Source of the DNA: an uncultured Shewanella sp.
Lineage (GTDB): Bacteria; Pseudomonadota; Gammaproteobacteria; Enterobacterales; Shewanellaceae
Direction: 5' to 3'
Assembly (NCBI RefSeq): GCF_947495455.1
Contig: NZ_CANLZC010000057.1
Location: 1-35,958, forward strand
Length of the DNA stretch: 35,958 bases
The notes under the pieces were generated by a model. That model did not search any database, was not told the origin of the DNA, and was given only the letters and a program-made list of their open reading frames with translations. The translations under genes and the position numbers were made by a program. Positions within the stretch are counted from its first letter, which is position 1. Every line of letters begins with the position of its first letter. Below are positions 6,243 through 15,310 of this stretch, piece by piece.

Positions 6243-9056
6243 ATGGCAGATATGACAGTAGAGAAGCTAGCCAAAGAAGTAGGGAAAAGCGCTGATCGAC
6301 TTGTTGAACAGTTTTCTCAGGCTGGTATTAGTAAAGTACATACGGACACTGTGTCTGAAGCGGAAAAACAGCAGCTGCTTGATTTTCTGAAGAAGCAACA
6401 TGGCGGTGATACCACTCCAACTAAAATGACATTGCAACGCAAGTCAGTCTCAACATTAAGTGTTGCAGGCAGTGGCGGACAGTCTAAAGATGTTAAAGTT
6501 GAAGTCCGTAAGAAACGTACTTTCGTTAAGCGCGATGAAGCGCAAGAAGCGGCAGCTAAAGCGGAACAAGAAGCCAAATTAGCAGCAGAAGCTAAGGCCA
6601 AGGCAGAAGCGGAAGCTAAGGCTAAGGCAGAAGCGGAAGCTAAGGCTAAAGCAGAAGCGGAGGCTAAAGCTAAAGCAGACGCGGAAGCTAAGGCTAAAGC
6701 AGAAGCGGAGGCTAAAGCTAAAGCAGACGCGGAAGCTAAGGCTAAAGCAGAAAAAGAACAAGCAGCGGCTGCAGCTAAGGCTAAAGCTAAAGAAGAAGTA
6801 AAAGTCAAATCGGCTAAGCAGGATACAGTGCAAGTACAACAAAGTGCTGAAGAAACAGCGGCAAAAGCAGAAGCAGATAGATTACAAGCAGTAAAAGATG
6901 AAGTGGCGAAAGCAGAAGCTGAAGCGAAAGCCTTAAAAGCGACTGAAGAAGCACGTCGTCTTGCTGAAGAAAACGCAAAACGTTGGGCTGAAGAAGAAAA
7001 AGCACGTAAGGAATCTGAGCAAACCGCGGATCACCACGTGATGACGTCGACGGAAGCCCGTGAAGCTGAAGATAGAGCCGATATGAATGCTGAAAAGCGC
7101 GGACGTCGTTCGCGTAAGCCAGCGTCTGGTGCGGCTGCTAATAGCAATGACAATAATAGCGGCAATAAATCTTCAGGCAAGAATAAGCGTGGTGGTAAAG
7201 AGAATCGTCGAGATCGCAATTCACGTAACTCACGTAACTCACGTAATGTACGTAATGCACCAGAGTCGATGGATCACGCCTTCACTAAGCCCGTTGCTGT
7301 TGTTAAAACCGATGTGAGCATTGGTGAAACGGTTTCTGTATCAGAACTTGCAGCAAAAATGTCAATTAAAGCCACTGAAATCATTAAGCAAATGATGAAG
7401 ATGGGCTCTATGGTTACCATTAACCAAGTGTTAGACCAAGAAACGGCGCAACTGGTTGCTGAAGAAATGGGTCACAAAGTGATTTTAACTCGTGAAAATG
7501 AGTTAGAACACCAAGTGCTTGCCGATCGTGATGGTAATATTCAAGCTGAGACCCGTGCACCCGTTGTCACCATTATGGGTCATGTTGATCATGGTAAAAC
7601 ATCATTATTGGATTATATTCGCCGTGCCAAAGTGGCTTCAGGTGAAGCGGGTGGTATTACCCAGCATATCGGTGCATATCATGTTGAAACTGATAATGGC
7701 ATGATCACTTTCCTTGATACACCGGGTCACGCAGCGTTTACTGCTATGCGTGCACGTGGTGCCAAAGCCACGGATATTGTGGTTTTAGTGGTTGCAGCTG
7801 ATGATGGTGTTATGCCACAAACTATCGAAGCAATTCAGCATGCGAAAGCGGGCGGCGTACCGTTAATTGTCGCTGTTAACAAGATGGATAAAGAAGCCGC
7901 TGACATTGACCGTGTTAAAACAGAACTTGCTCAACATGAAGTGATGTCTGAAGAGTGGGGCGGAGACAACATGTTTGCTTACGTTTCGGCGAAGGCAGGT
8001 ACGGGGGTTGATGAGCTACTTGAAGGGATTTTACTTCAAGCTGAAATGATGGAACTGACAGCGGTTAAAGAAGGTATGGCTGCTGGTGTGGTTGTTGAGT
8101 CTAAATTGGATAAAGGCCGTGGCCCAGTTGCAACGATTCTTGTTCAAGAAGGTACTTTAAATCAAGGTGATATCGTTCTTTGTGGATTAGAATACGGTAA
8201 AGTTCGAGCCATGCGTGATGAAAATGGTCGCGCAATTAAAACCGCTGGCCCTTCAATTCCTGTTGAAATCTTAGGATTATCAGGTGTACCGTCAGCAGGT
8301 GATGAAGCGACAGTTGTACGTGATGAACGTAAAGCACGTGAAGTGGCATTGTATCGTCAAGGTAAGTTCCGTGATGTGAAACTCGCGCGTCAGCAAAAAT
8401 CTAAACTTGAAAACATGTTTGCCAACATGGTTGAAGGTGAAGTGAAGGAGCTTAATCTTGTGCTTAAAGCGGACGTTCAAGGTTCACTGGAAGCCATTGC
8501 TGATTCATTGAATAAGTTGTCTACTGACGAAGTGAAAGTCAATATCATTGCACGTGGTGTAGGTGGATTGACTGAAACGGATGCAACACTGGCTGCGGCT
8601 TCCAATGCGATTATGGTTGGCTTTAACGTTCGCGCGGATGCACAAGCCCGTAAAGTCGTTGATAGTGAAAGTGTTGATTTGCGCTACTACAGCGTCATCT
8701 ATAGTTTAATTGACGAAGTTAAATCAGCCATGGGCGGCATGTTGTCACCTGAGTTCAAGCAAGAAATTATTGGTCTTGCTGAAGTACGTGATGTGTTCAA
8801 ATCACCTAAAATTGGTGCCATTGCTGGCTGTATGGTTACTGAAGGTCTGATTAAGCGTAGCGCGCCTATTCGTGTTCTACGTGACAATGTCGTGATCTTT
8901 GAGGGCGAGCTTGAATCACTTCGTCGCTTTAAAGACGATGTGAATGAAGTCCGTAACGGTATGGAATGCGGTATCGGTGTGAAGAACTACAATGACGTCA
9001 AAGTTGGCGATCAAATTGAAGTTTTTGAAACTGTTGAAATAGCCCGTACTTTATAA
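6243..9056 (+). CDS. infB: Translation initiation factor IF-2
   Basis: IF2 is the GTPase that places fMet-tRNA on the 30S subunit and promotes 50S joining. The 937-residue protein has an N-terminal IF2-N domain (1-50), a long Ala/Lys/Glu-rich linker (about 95-270), a basic SRN-rich stretch (about 280-340), a second IF2-N fold (about 350-400), then the G domain with G1 GHVDHGKT (446-453), G3 DTPGH (492-496) and G4 NKMD (546-549), followed by the beta-barrel and fMet-tRNA-binding C-terminal domains. The start has GGGGGAG 7 nt upstream. The linker is encoded by tandem 24-bp units annotated separately. A hairpin terminator follows the stop. Confidence 0.98.
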   Translation: MADMTVEKLAKEVGKSADRLVEQFSQAGISKVHTDTVSEAEKQQLLDFLKKQHGGDTTPTKMTLQRKSVSTLSVAGSGGQSKDVKVEVRKKRTFVKRDEAQEAAAKAEQEAKLAAEAKAKAEAEAKAKAEAEAKAKAEAEAKAKADAEAKAKAEAEAKAKADAEAKAKAEKEQAAAAAKAKAKEEVKVKSAKQDTVQVQQSAEETAAKAEADRLQAVKDEVAKAEAEAKALKATEEARRLAEENAKRWAEEEKARKESEQTADHHVMTSTEAREAEDRADMNAEKRGRRSRKPASGAAANSNDNNSGNKSSGKNKRGGKENRRDRNSRNSRNSRNVRNAPESMDHAFTKPVAVVKTDVSIGETVSVSELAAKMSIKATEIIKQMMKMGSMVTINQVLDQETAQLVAEEMGHKVILTRENELEHQVLADRDGNIQAETRAPVVTIMGHVDHGKTSLLDYIRRAKVASGEAGGITQHIGAYHVETDNGMITFLDTPGHAAFTAMRARGAKATDIVVLVVAADDGVMPQTIEAIQHAKAGGVPLIVAVNKMDKEAADIDRVKTELAQHEVMSEEWGGDNMFAYVSAKAGTGVDELLEGILLQAEMMELTAVKEGMAAGVVVESKLDKGRGPVATILVQEGTLNQGDIVLCGLEYGKVRAMRDENGRAIKTAGPSIPVEILGLSGVPSAGDEATVVRDERKAREVALYRQGKFRDVKLARQQKSKLENMFANMVEGEVKELNLVLKADVQGSLEAIADSLNKLSTDEVKVNIIARGVGGLTETDATLAAASNAIMVGFNVRADAQARKVVDSESVDLRYYSVIYSLIDEVKSAMGGMLSPEFKQEIIGLAEVRDVFKSPKIGAIAGCMVTEGLIKRSAPIRVLRDNVVIFEGELESLRRFKDDVNEVRNGMECGIGVKNYNDVKVGDQIEVFETVEIARTL
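6588..6752 (+). repeat. 24-bp tandem repeat array within infB
   Basis: About seven head-to-tail copies of a 24-bp unit (consensus GAAGCTAAGGCTAAAGCAGA + AGCG) encode the octapeptide EAKAKAEA/EAKAKADA. Units 4 and 6 are nearly identical to each other (GAG GCT AAA GCT AAA GCA GAC GCG), suggesting duplication of a two-unit block. The frame is preserved in all copies. Confidence 0.93.
7219..7257 (+). repeat. 9-bp tandem repeat within infB (Asn-Ser-Arg)
   Basis: Three near-identical 9-bp units (AAY TCA CGT) and a diverged fourth (AAT GTA CGT) encode NSR-NSR-NSR-NVR in the basic linker of IF2. The array is in frame and coding. Confidence 0.85.
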
Positions 9057-9074
9057 CATTAATCATGTAAGCAG

Positions 9075-9096
9075 GGCGGCGTAAGCCGCCTTCTTT
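9075..9096 (+). terminator. Terminator after infB
   Basis: GGCGGC-GTAA-GCCGCC is a 6-bp all-GC stem followed by TTCTTT. The T tract is interrupted, so it may be partial and allow rbfA-truB to be reached by readthrough. Confidence 0.65.
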
Positions 9097-9098
9097 AT

Positions 9099-9142
9099 AC
9101 CAATCCGCTTTGAGAGGTGCTCACCTTTCAAAGCGGATTGGT
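9099..9142. repeat. 44-bp near-perfect palindrome between infB and rbfA
   Basis: ACCAATCCGCTTTGA (9099-9113) is exactly complementary to 9128-9142, and the inner AGGTG/CACCT also pairs, leaving a tiny central loop. It begins 9 nt after the infB terminator stem and ends 20 nt before rbfA. Without a T tract it is not a second terminator; it resembles the short mobile intergenic palindromes common in marine gammaproteobacteria, or an RNA processing or stability element. Confidence 0.8.
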
Positions 9143-9162
9143 CTTATTATGGCGAAAATATT

Positions 9163-9570
9163 ATGGCAAGAGAATTCAGTCGTACCCGTCGAATAGCACA
9201 ACAACTACAGCAAGAATTAGCCCAAGTATTGCAAAGGGATATGAAAGACCCACGTATTGGTATGGTCACGGTTAATGATGTGGATGTGTCACGGGATTTA
9301 AATTATGCAAAAGTTTATGTCACTTTTTTCGATGAAGATGAAAAGAGAGTACAAGATAAATTAGCGGCATTAGAGGCGGCAGCGGGCTATGTTCGCTCTT
9401 TGATTGCTGGGCGTATGAAGCTTAGAGTGATGCCTGAATTGAGATTTATTTATGACACATCACTAGTGGAAGGGATGCGTATGTCAAACTTGGTGAGTAA
9501 AGTGATCAGTAATGACGAAGCAAAGCAGCAAAAGCATACGAATACTGATGTGGATGAGGGTGAAGAATAA
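9163..9570 (+). CDS. rbfA: 30S ribosome-binding factor A
   Basis: RbfA binds immature 30S particles near the 16S rRNA 5' helix and is needed for late maturation and cold growth. The 135-residue protein starts MAREFSRTRRIAQQLQQELA and has the KH-like fold segments DPRIGMVTVNDVDVSRDLNYAKVYV (about 28-52) and MPELRFIYDTSLVEGMRM (about 90-107), with a polar acidic tail. No strong Shine-Dalgarno is seen, only GGCGAAA 7-13 nt before the ATG. Its stop overlaps the truB start by one base (TAATG), indicating translational coupling. Confidence 0.96.
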   Translation: MAREFSRTRRIAQQLQQELAQVLQRDMKDPRIGMVTVNDVDVSRDLNYAKVYVTFFDEDEKRVQDKLAALEAAAGYVRSLIAGRMKLRVMPELRFIYDTSLVEGMRMSNLVSKVISNDEAKQQKHTNTDVDEGEE

Positions 9571-10508
9571 TGGCTCGTCGTTCTCGTGGCCGTTTCATTG
9601 ATGGTGTTTTATTGCTAGATAAAGACACTGGCATGAGTTCTAATTTTGCATTGCAAAGAGTGAAGCGAATATTTGGCGCAGCGAAAGCAGGCCATACTGG
9701 TGCATTGGATCCTTTGGCAACAGGCATGTTACCCATTTGCTTAGGAGAAGCGACTAAGTTCTCTCAGCATTTATTAGATGCGGATAAGCGTTATCTTGTC
9801 ACAGCTAAATTAGGCCAACGAACCGATACCAGTGATTCGGATGGTGAAGTGGTACAAACCCGTTCCGTTGATTTTACTCAAGCACAGCTAGACGATGCCT
9901 TGGAGCACTTTAGAGGAGAAACCATGCAAGTTCCCTCTATGTTCTCTGCACTTAAATACCAAGGTCAACCTTTGTATAAGTACGCTCGTGAAGGTATTGA
10001 AGTTCCTAGAACGGCACGTCCTATCACAGTATTTGAATTAAATTTTGTTGCGCTTGAAGGTGATGAGTTAACTCTCGATATTCATTGCTCTAAAGGGACT
10101 TATATTCGCACTATTATTGACGATTTAGGGGAAATGCTGGCTTGTGGTGCGCATGTTATCATGTTGCGTAGAACGCAAGTGGCTGGTTATCCAAGTGATA
10201 ATATGGTGTCTTTAGCAGAGCTGGAAAATTTAGTGGCTAAAGCCGATGAACAAGAAGTTAAATCCAGCACCTTACTGGATCCTTTACTACTGCCTATGGA
10301 TACTGCCGTTAGTGGGTTAGCGGAAGTTAATTTACCTGAGGTGAGCGCCGCTTATCTTATGCAAGGGCAAGCTGTACAAGTAACAGGTTTAGTGCCAGAT
10401 GAACTTGTGCGCATAACGATTGGTGATGACAAACGGTTTGTGGGTATTGGTTGCATGAATGATGATGGTTTATTGGCCCCTAAACGGTTAGTTGTTCAAC
10501 ATAAATGA
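9570..10508 (+). CDS. truB: tRNA pseudouridine-55 synthase
   Basis: TruB converts U55 in the T-loop of elongator tRNAs to pseudouridine and also helps tRNA fold. The 312-residue protein has the catalytic aspartate in GHTGALDPLATGML (D47), the KRYLV segment, the VPSMFSALKYQGQPLYKYAREG thumb region (about 119-140) and HCSKGTYIRTIIDDLG (172-187), ending with a small PUA-like domain. Length matches E. coli TruB (314). It overlaps rbfA by one nucleotide and is followed by an independent promoter for rpsO. Confidence 0.97.
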   Translation: MARRSRGRFIDGVLLLDKDTGMSSNFALQRVKRIFGAAKAGHTGALDPLATGMLPICLGEATKFSQHLLDADKRYLVTAKLGQRTDTSDSDGEVVQTRSVDFTQAQLDDALEHFRGETMQVPSMFSALKYQGQPLYKYAREGIEVPRTARPITVFELNFVALEGDELTLDIHCSKGTYIRTIIDDLGEMLACGAHVIMLRRTQVAGYPSDNMVSLAELENLVAKADEQEVKSSTLLDPLLLPMDTAVSGLAEVNLPEVSAAYLMQGQAVQVTGLVPDELVRITIGDDKRFVGIGCMNDDGLLAPKRLVVQHK

Positions 10509-10545
10509 TCCCAACATAAATATCTTGGTTTAATGAGGTTATAGC

Positions 10546-10574
10546 TTGCGTCTTTTGCTATAAATCGCTAGAAT
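10546..10574 (+). promoter_or_regulatory. Promoter of rpsO
   Basis: TTGCGT (10546-10551), a 17-bp spacer and TAGAAT (10569-10574) followed by GCGCGCC form a good sigma-70 promoter in the truB-rpsO gap, leaving a leader of about 60 nt. Confidence 0.65.
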
Positions 10575-10640
10575 AGCGCGCCTGCTTTAGCTGAGTTAGT
10601 GATCGGCTAAAGCCTTTTGAATTTTATTTTGGAGATAGAA

Positions 10641-10910
10641 ATGTCACTAAGTGTTGAAGCGAAAGCTAAAATCCTAGCTGAATTTGGTCGTGGTGAAAAC
10701 GATACAGGTTCTACTGAAGTTCAAGTTGCTTTGTTAACTGCACAAATCAACCACCTACAAGGTCACTTCAAAGAGCACATCCATGATCATCATTCACGTC
10801 GTGGTTTATTACGTATGGTTAATACCCGTCGTAAGCTTCTAGCATACTTAAAGCGTACTGAAATTGTACGTTATCAAGAGTTGATCAAGAAGTTAGGTCT
10901 ACGTCGTTAA
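10641..10910 (+). CDS. rpsO: 30S ribosomal protein S15
   Basis: S15 is a primary 16S rRNA binder that nucleates the platform of the 30S subunit. The start is ATG 10641 (MSLSVEAKAKILAEFG), with GGAG 6 nt upstream; the frame runs eight codons further up without homology. The 89 residues include the conserved GSTEVQVALLTAQINHLQGHF and DHHSRRGLLRMVNTRRKLL segments and end KKLGLRR. In E. coli rpsO is followed by pnp; here a convergent GGDEF/EAL gene lies between them and a symmetric terminator follows rpsO. The S15 leader may be autoregulated as in E. coli, but I cannot show that here. Confidence 0.98.
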   Translation: MSLSVEAKAKILAEFGRGENDTGSTEVQVALLTAQINHLQGHFKEHIHDHHSRRGLLRMVNTRRKLLAYLKRTEIVRYQELIKKLGLRR

Positions 10911-10930
10911 TTACGATTTTAGATCAAAGA

Positions 10931-10957
10931 AAAAGGAAGCTTAAGCTTCCTTTTTTT
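10931..10957. terminator. Bidirectional terminator between rpsO and GGDEF/EAL gene
   Basis: A perfect 24-bp palindrome, AAAAGGAAGCTT against AAGCTTCCTTTT, is followed by further T residues on the plus strand and has a T-rich exit on the minus strand. It separates two convergent genes. Confidence 0.85.
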
Positions 10958-10976
10958 GTGTCTGTGGGTTAATTCG

Positions 10977-12998
10977 TTATCGAATAGCCCCTTGCTTAAT
11001 GTATACCACTTCAAATTCTTCTTGAGATAAAGGTTGATTAAAATAATATCCCTGTCCAGTGTGGCAGCCATTTGTTTTTAGCCACTGAAACTGTTCATTG
11101 TTTTCAATGCCCTCAGCAACAATGTGGAGGTTTAACTCCCTTCCCAGCATTAAAATTGTGGAGGCAAGGGCATTATTCTTTGGCAGATCGGTGACAAATT
11201 GTCGATCAATTTTCAGTGTCGAAATAGGCAGGTGGCGTAAATAAGCCAGCGACGAATAGCCTGTACCAAAATCATCAAGTGCAATACTGAATCCTGCTTT
11301 TTTAAGCTGTTGTAACTTATAGATGGCCACATCGATATCGTTCATTAATGAGGTTTCAGTGACTTCAATTTCGAGTAAATGAGGTTCAATTTGATACTTT
11401 TTAACTAATATATTGACGTCGTTTAATAAGTTATCATCTTCAAATTGTTGAGTGGACACATTGACGGCCATGGGAATTGAGCAGTGGTAAGTCTGTTGCC
11501 AATGTTTAATGATCCGGCAGGTTTCCTCAATCACCCATCGGCCAATAGGAATAATGATCCCTGTTTCTTCAGCGACTTGAATAAAAGAGGTTGGCATGAC
11601 GACGCGACCATTTTTCTTCCAGCGGATAAGGGCCTCACAACCAATGATTTTTGCAGTAGTTAAGTCAAATTTGGGTTGAAAGTAGAGTATGAATTCATTG
11701 TTTGTCACAGCCTTATGTAGTGCGCCTTCTGTTTTTAGCCGCAATGAAGCTCGCTCAGTCATTTTAGGTTTAAAAAATGCCCATTGGTTGGAACCTTTAT
11801 CTTTCGCGGTATACATTGCGATATCAGCATGGCGGATTAAATCCTCACCTTGTTGACCATCATCAGGGTAAATACTGATCCCGATTGATGCAGCAGGGTG
11901 TATAGTATGTTCATTCAGCTGTAGAGGGTGATTTAATTTGGTCATGATATCGTTAACAAAATCTGCAGCTTGTTCGGGAGTGTGGACATTTAATGCTAAA
12001 ATAGCGAATTCATCCCCTCCTATTCGCGCCACACAAGCTTTATTATCCACAGCTTTAAGTAATGTTTTGGCTATGCGAGTCAAGAACAAATCGCCAAGGG
12101 CATGACCTAGAGAGTCATTAACATTTTTAAATCTGTCTAAATCTATAAAAAATAAACAAAACTTTTTTTGTTCTGTTTTTGAATTTTGAATAGCGATAGC
12201 AATATTTTCTAACATGAGTACGCGGTTAGGTAGGCTGGTGAGTAGATCGCGTGTGGCTAGTTTTTTCAGTTTATTTTGTGTTTGTCCGAATTGAATGAGA
12301 ATTTGATTTAACTTTGCAATGACCAACCCGAGTTCATCATTAGCATGTTCACTGGATGATGAAAGTAAGTGGTTATCGGGTCGTTCGGGATCAATTTTGT
12401 CTATGTATTCACTTATTTGAGCAATGGGCTTGGTTAGGAAACTGTGGAAAACCAAAGATAAGACTAAAGTCAGAAGTAAAGCACCTGCTAAGGTTGCCCA
12501 TAAGCTTAACTGTAATTGTACAAAAAGATCATGGGTGAGCGCTTGAATATCAAAGGTAAAATAGACAGTGCCAATAATGACATCTTTATGGGTCCGTTGC
12601 ACGTAAGTTGGGGGCGAAATGGGTTGAGATAATTCGGCTAAATCACCAAATAATTTATCACTTAAGCCAATAAAAAATGTTCTTTCCCCTGTTGGGTTAC
12701 TGGCTGATACGAATAATTCGCCATCTTCGAGCTCAATTTTAGAAGACTGGATATGAGGCACTTTTAAAATGCCGTTGATGATTTGCTTTGCAAGGTCGTC
12801 ATCCAGTACCCAGACTGCATTCGCTATAGGCTCTTCAATAGAGTCGAGTAATTCGCTTTGTTCTTTAATAAGAGAACGTCTTGCATCAACAGCGACAAAA
12901 ATAATCTCTATTAAAAATATAGCAATAGCGAAAAACAATGCGGTTGTAATAACCAACATAGTTTGTTTCCATGTTAGCGACTTGAACTGACGTTTCAT
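10977..12998 (-). CDS. Membrane GGDEF/EAL cyclic-di-GMP signalling protein
   Basis: The 673-residue protein should sense a periplasmic or membrane signal and control c-di-GMP. It has a transmembrane segment at about 13-36, a periplasmic region of about 125 residues, a second one at 164-187, a HAMP-like linker, a GGDEF domain with intact GGDEF (327-331), and an EAL domain with EAL (455-457), NVS (513-515), VTET (546-549), DDFGTGYSS (575-583), LKID and EGIE (629-632). Both catalytic signatures are preserved, so cyclase and phosphodiesterase activity are possible. The inhibitory RxxD motif ahead of GGDEF is absent (KAVD-like). It is convergent with rpsO and divergent from pnp. Net activity cannot be read from the sequence. 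Confidence 0.93.
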   Translation of the reverse strand: MKRQFKSLTWKQTMLVITTALFFAIAIFLIEIIFVAVDARRSLIKEQSELLDSIEEPIANAVWVLDDDLAKQIINGILKVPHIQSSKIELEDGELFVSASNPTGERTFFIGLSDKLFGDLAELSQPISPPTYVQRTHKDVIIGTVYFTFDIQALTHDLFVQLQLSLWATLAGALLLTLVLSLVFHSFLTKPIAQISEYIDKIDPERPDNHLLSSSSEHANDELGLVIAKLNQILIQFGQTQNKLKKLATRDLLTSLPNRVLMLENIAIAIQNSKTEQKKFCLFFIDLDRFKNVNDSLGHALGDLFLTRIAKTLLKAVDNKACVARIGGDEFAILALNVHTPEQAADFVNDIMTKLNHPLQLNEHTIHPAASIGISIYPDDGQQGEDLIRHADIAMYTAKDKGSNQWAFFKPKMTERASLRLKTEGALHKAVTNNEFILYFQPKFDLTTAKIIGCEALIRWKKNGRVVMPTSFIQVAEETGIIIPIGRWVIEETCRIIKHWQQTYHCSIPMAVNVSTQQFEDDNLLNDVNILVKKYQIEPHLLEIEVTETSLMNDIDVAIYKLQQLKKAGFSIALDDFGTGYSSLAYLRHLPISTLKIDRQFVTDLPKNNALASTILMLGRELNLHIVAEGIENNEQFQWLKTNGCHTGQGYYFNQPLSQEEFEVVYIKQGAIR

Positions 12999-13114
12999 TT
13001 TAGGGGGTCCTTTTATTCACCGTTCAATCGACAGATTTTTCTTGAATCGTTTCCTTTTATGTTCAATTTATCACTTTAGAGAAAAGTTCTGCCTTTGTCA
13101 TTTAATCTCTGCTC

Positions 13115-13144
13115 TTTATCTATCCAGTCAGAATGAAGTATACT
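13115..13144 (+). promoter_or_regulatory. Candidate promoter of pnp
   Basis: TATACT at 13139-13144 is a good -10 box; the best -35 is TTTATC at 13115-13120 with an 18-bp spacer. It lies in the 188-nt divergent gap between the GGDEF/EAL gene and pnp, where pnp needs its own promoter. Confidence 0.5.
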
Positions 13145-13186
13145 AACGCGCGTAATTAAGGTAATTAAATTTAAGGAATGGTTCAC

Positions 13187-15289
13187 GTGAATCCAATCGT
13201 AAAGAGTTTTGAATATGGTCAGCATACAGTCACTTTAGAGACTGGGGTTATTGCACGTCAAGCAGACGCTGCCGTTTTAGCAAGTATGGGCGATACCACT
13301 GTCTTGGTTACTGTTGTAGGGAAGAAAGCTGAAGAGCCAGGACGTGACTTTTTCCCTTTAACCGTTAATTACCAGGAAAGGACGTATGCTGCTGGTAAAA
13401 TCCCTGGTGGTTTCTTCAAGCGTGAAGGGCGTCCTTCTGAAAACGAAACATTAATAGCACGTTTGATTGACCGTCCAATTCGTCCATTATTCCCTAATGG
13501 GTTTACGAATGAAGTTCAGGTTATTATTACCGTTGTCTCTGTGGATCCTGAAATCAATCCAGACATCATTTCAATGATAGGTACCTCGGCAGCGCTATCC
13601 ATTTCTGGCATACCATTTAACGGACCATTAGGTGTGGCACGTGTGGGTTATGTTAATGGTGAATATGTATTAAACCCTGATATGAGCCAATTGCCAGACA
13701 GTGATCTTGATTTAGTGGTTGCAGGTACTGAAGGTGCGGTATTGATGGTTGAATCTGAAGCCGCATCGCTACCTGAAGAAGTCATGCTAGGTGGTGTTGT
13801 CTATGGACATGATCAGCAGCAAGTGGTGATTAATGCCGTTAAAGAATTGAAAGCTGAAGTGAATAAGCCGACTTGGGATTGGACTGCACCGAGTGAAGAT
13901 CAAGATTTAGTATCAAAAATCCAAGCATTAGCAGAAGCTGAATTAACCGCAGCATATCAAATTACGGCTAAGCATGAGCGTCGTGATGCAGTGAGTGCAT
14001 TAAAGCAAGCGGTTATCGCTAAGCTTGTTGAAGAGAATGCAGAGACTGATGTACGCGAAGCGGACAAGTTACTGGGCAGTCTGGAAAAGAAAGTGGTACG
14101 TAGCCGTATCATTGCGGGTAACCCACGTATTGATGGTCGTGAGCCTGATATGGTACGTGCGCTGAGTGTCATGGCGGGAGTTTTACCCAGAACTCATGGT
14201 AGCTCTTTGTTTACACGTGGTGAAACTCAAGCATTGGTGACTTGTACTTTAGGTACTGAACGTGACGCGCAAAAAATTGATAGCATCATGGGTGAAACGA
14301 CAAATCGCTTTATGCTGCATTATAACTTCCCACCTTATTCTGTGGGTGAAACTGGAATGGTTGGTTCACCAAAGCGCCGCGAAATTGGTCATGGTAAACT
14401 GGCTTGGCGTGGGATCAATGCGGTGATGCCGTCTGCGGAAGAATTTCCATACAGTGTGCGTGTTGTTTCTGAAATCACAGAATCAAATGGCTCAAGTTCA
14501 ATGGCGTCGGTATGTGGTACGTCTCTTGCCTTAATGGATGCAGGTGTGCCGATTAAATCTTCAGTTGCTGGTATTGCAATGGGGCTTGTGAAAGAAGGTG
14601 ATGACTTTGTTGTGCTTTCTGACATTCTTGGTGATGAAGATCATTTAGGTGATATGGACTTTAAAGTGGCGGGAACCCGTGACGGTATTACGGCGCTGCA
14701 AATGGATATCAAGATCGAAGGTATCACTAAAGAGATCATGCAAATTGCTTTGCAACAGGCTTATGGTGCCCGCGTTCACATTTTAAATGTGATGGATCAA
14801 GCTATTGATGAGCACCGTACTGAGATTTCAGATCATGCTCCTCGTATCACGAGCTTTAAAATAAACCCTGAAAAGATCCGCGATGTTATCGGTAAAGGTG
14901 GAGCGACCATTCGCGCTTTAACTGAAGAAACTGGAACTACCATTGAACTTGAAGATGATGGTACGGTAAAAATTGCCTCTTCTAACGCTGAAGCTACGAA
15001 AGAAGCCATTCGCCGCATTGAAGAAATTACTGCTGAAGTTGAAGTGGGCAGTGTTTATAAAGGTAAAGTGGTTCGTATCGTTGATTTTGGTGCATTTGTC
15101 ACTATCCTTCCAGGTAAAGATGGTTTAGTGCATATTTCTCAAATTGCTGAAGAACGTGTTGCGAATGTGTCTGATTATCTTGAAGTCGGTCAGGAAGTCG
15201 ACGTGAAAGTGATGGAAGTGGATCGTCAAGGTCGTGTCAGATTGTCTATGAAAGAAGCACAGCCTAAAGCGGAAACGCCAGCAGAGTAA
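13187..15289 (+). CDS. pnp: Polyribonucleotide nucleotidyltransferase (PNPase)
   Basis: PNPase degrades RNA 3'-5' by phosphorolysis and is a degradosome partner. The start is GTG 13187 (MNPIVKSFEYGQHTV): AAGGA at 13173-13177 gives a 9-nt spacer, whereas the ATG at 13178 directly abuts it. This leaves 700 residues with two RNase PH cores (about 1-215 and 310-540, with FFPLTVNYQERTYAAGKIPGG-type and ESNGSSSMASVCG motifs), KH with VIGKGGATIRALTEETG (about 565-580), and S1 (about 620-690). A strong terminator follows. The usual upstream rpsO is separated by a convergent gene. Confidence 0.97.
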   Translation: MNPIVKSFEYGQHTVTLETGVIARQADAAVLASMGDTTVLVTVVGKKAEEPGRDFFPLTVNYQERTYAAGKIPGGFFKREGRPSENETLIARLIDRPIRPLFPNGFTNEVQVIITVVSVDPEINPDIISMIGTSAALSISGIPFNGPLGVARVGYVNGEYVLNPDMSQLPDSDLDLVVAGTEGAVLMVESEAASLPEEVMLGGVVYGHDQQQVVINAVKELKAEVNKPTWDWTAPSEDQDLVSKIQALAEAELTAAYQITAKHERRDAVSALKQAVIAKLVEENAETDVREADKLLGSLEKKVVRSRIIAGNPRIDGREPDMVRALSVMAGVLPRTHGSSLFTRGETQALVTCTLGTERDAQKIDSIMGETTNRFMLHYNFPPYSVGETGMVGSPKRREIGHGKLAWRGINAVMPSAEEFPYSVRVVSEITESNGSSSMASVCGTSLALMDAGVPIKSSVAGIAMGLVKEGDDFVVLSDILGDEDHLGDMDFKVAGTRDGITALQMDIKIEGITKEIMQIALQQAYGARVHILNVMDQAIDEHRTEISDHAPRITSFKINPEKIRDVIGKGGATIRALTEETGTTIELEDDGTVKIASSNAEATKEAIRRIEEITAEVEVGSVYKGKVVRIVDFGAFVTILPGKDGLVHISQIAEERVANVSDYLEVGQEVDVKVMEVDRQGRVRLSMKEAQPKAETPAE

Positions 15290-15310
15290 TCAATTAGTCG
15301 TTTTAATGAT

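Noticed and set aside
6317..6842. Long minus-strand open frames in the infB linker.
   Set aside because: They are low-complexity Ala/Leu/Ser or Phe/Ser readings of the 24-bp repeat on the wrong strand and lack a ribosome site.
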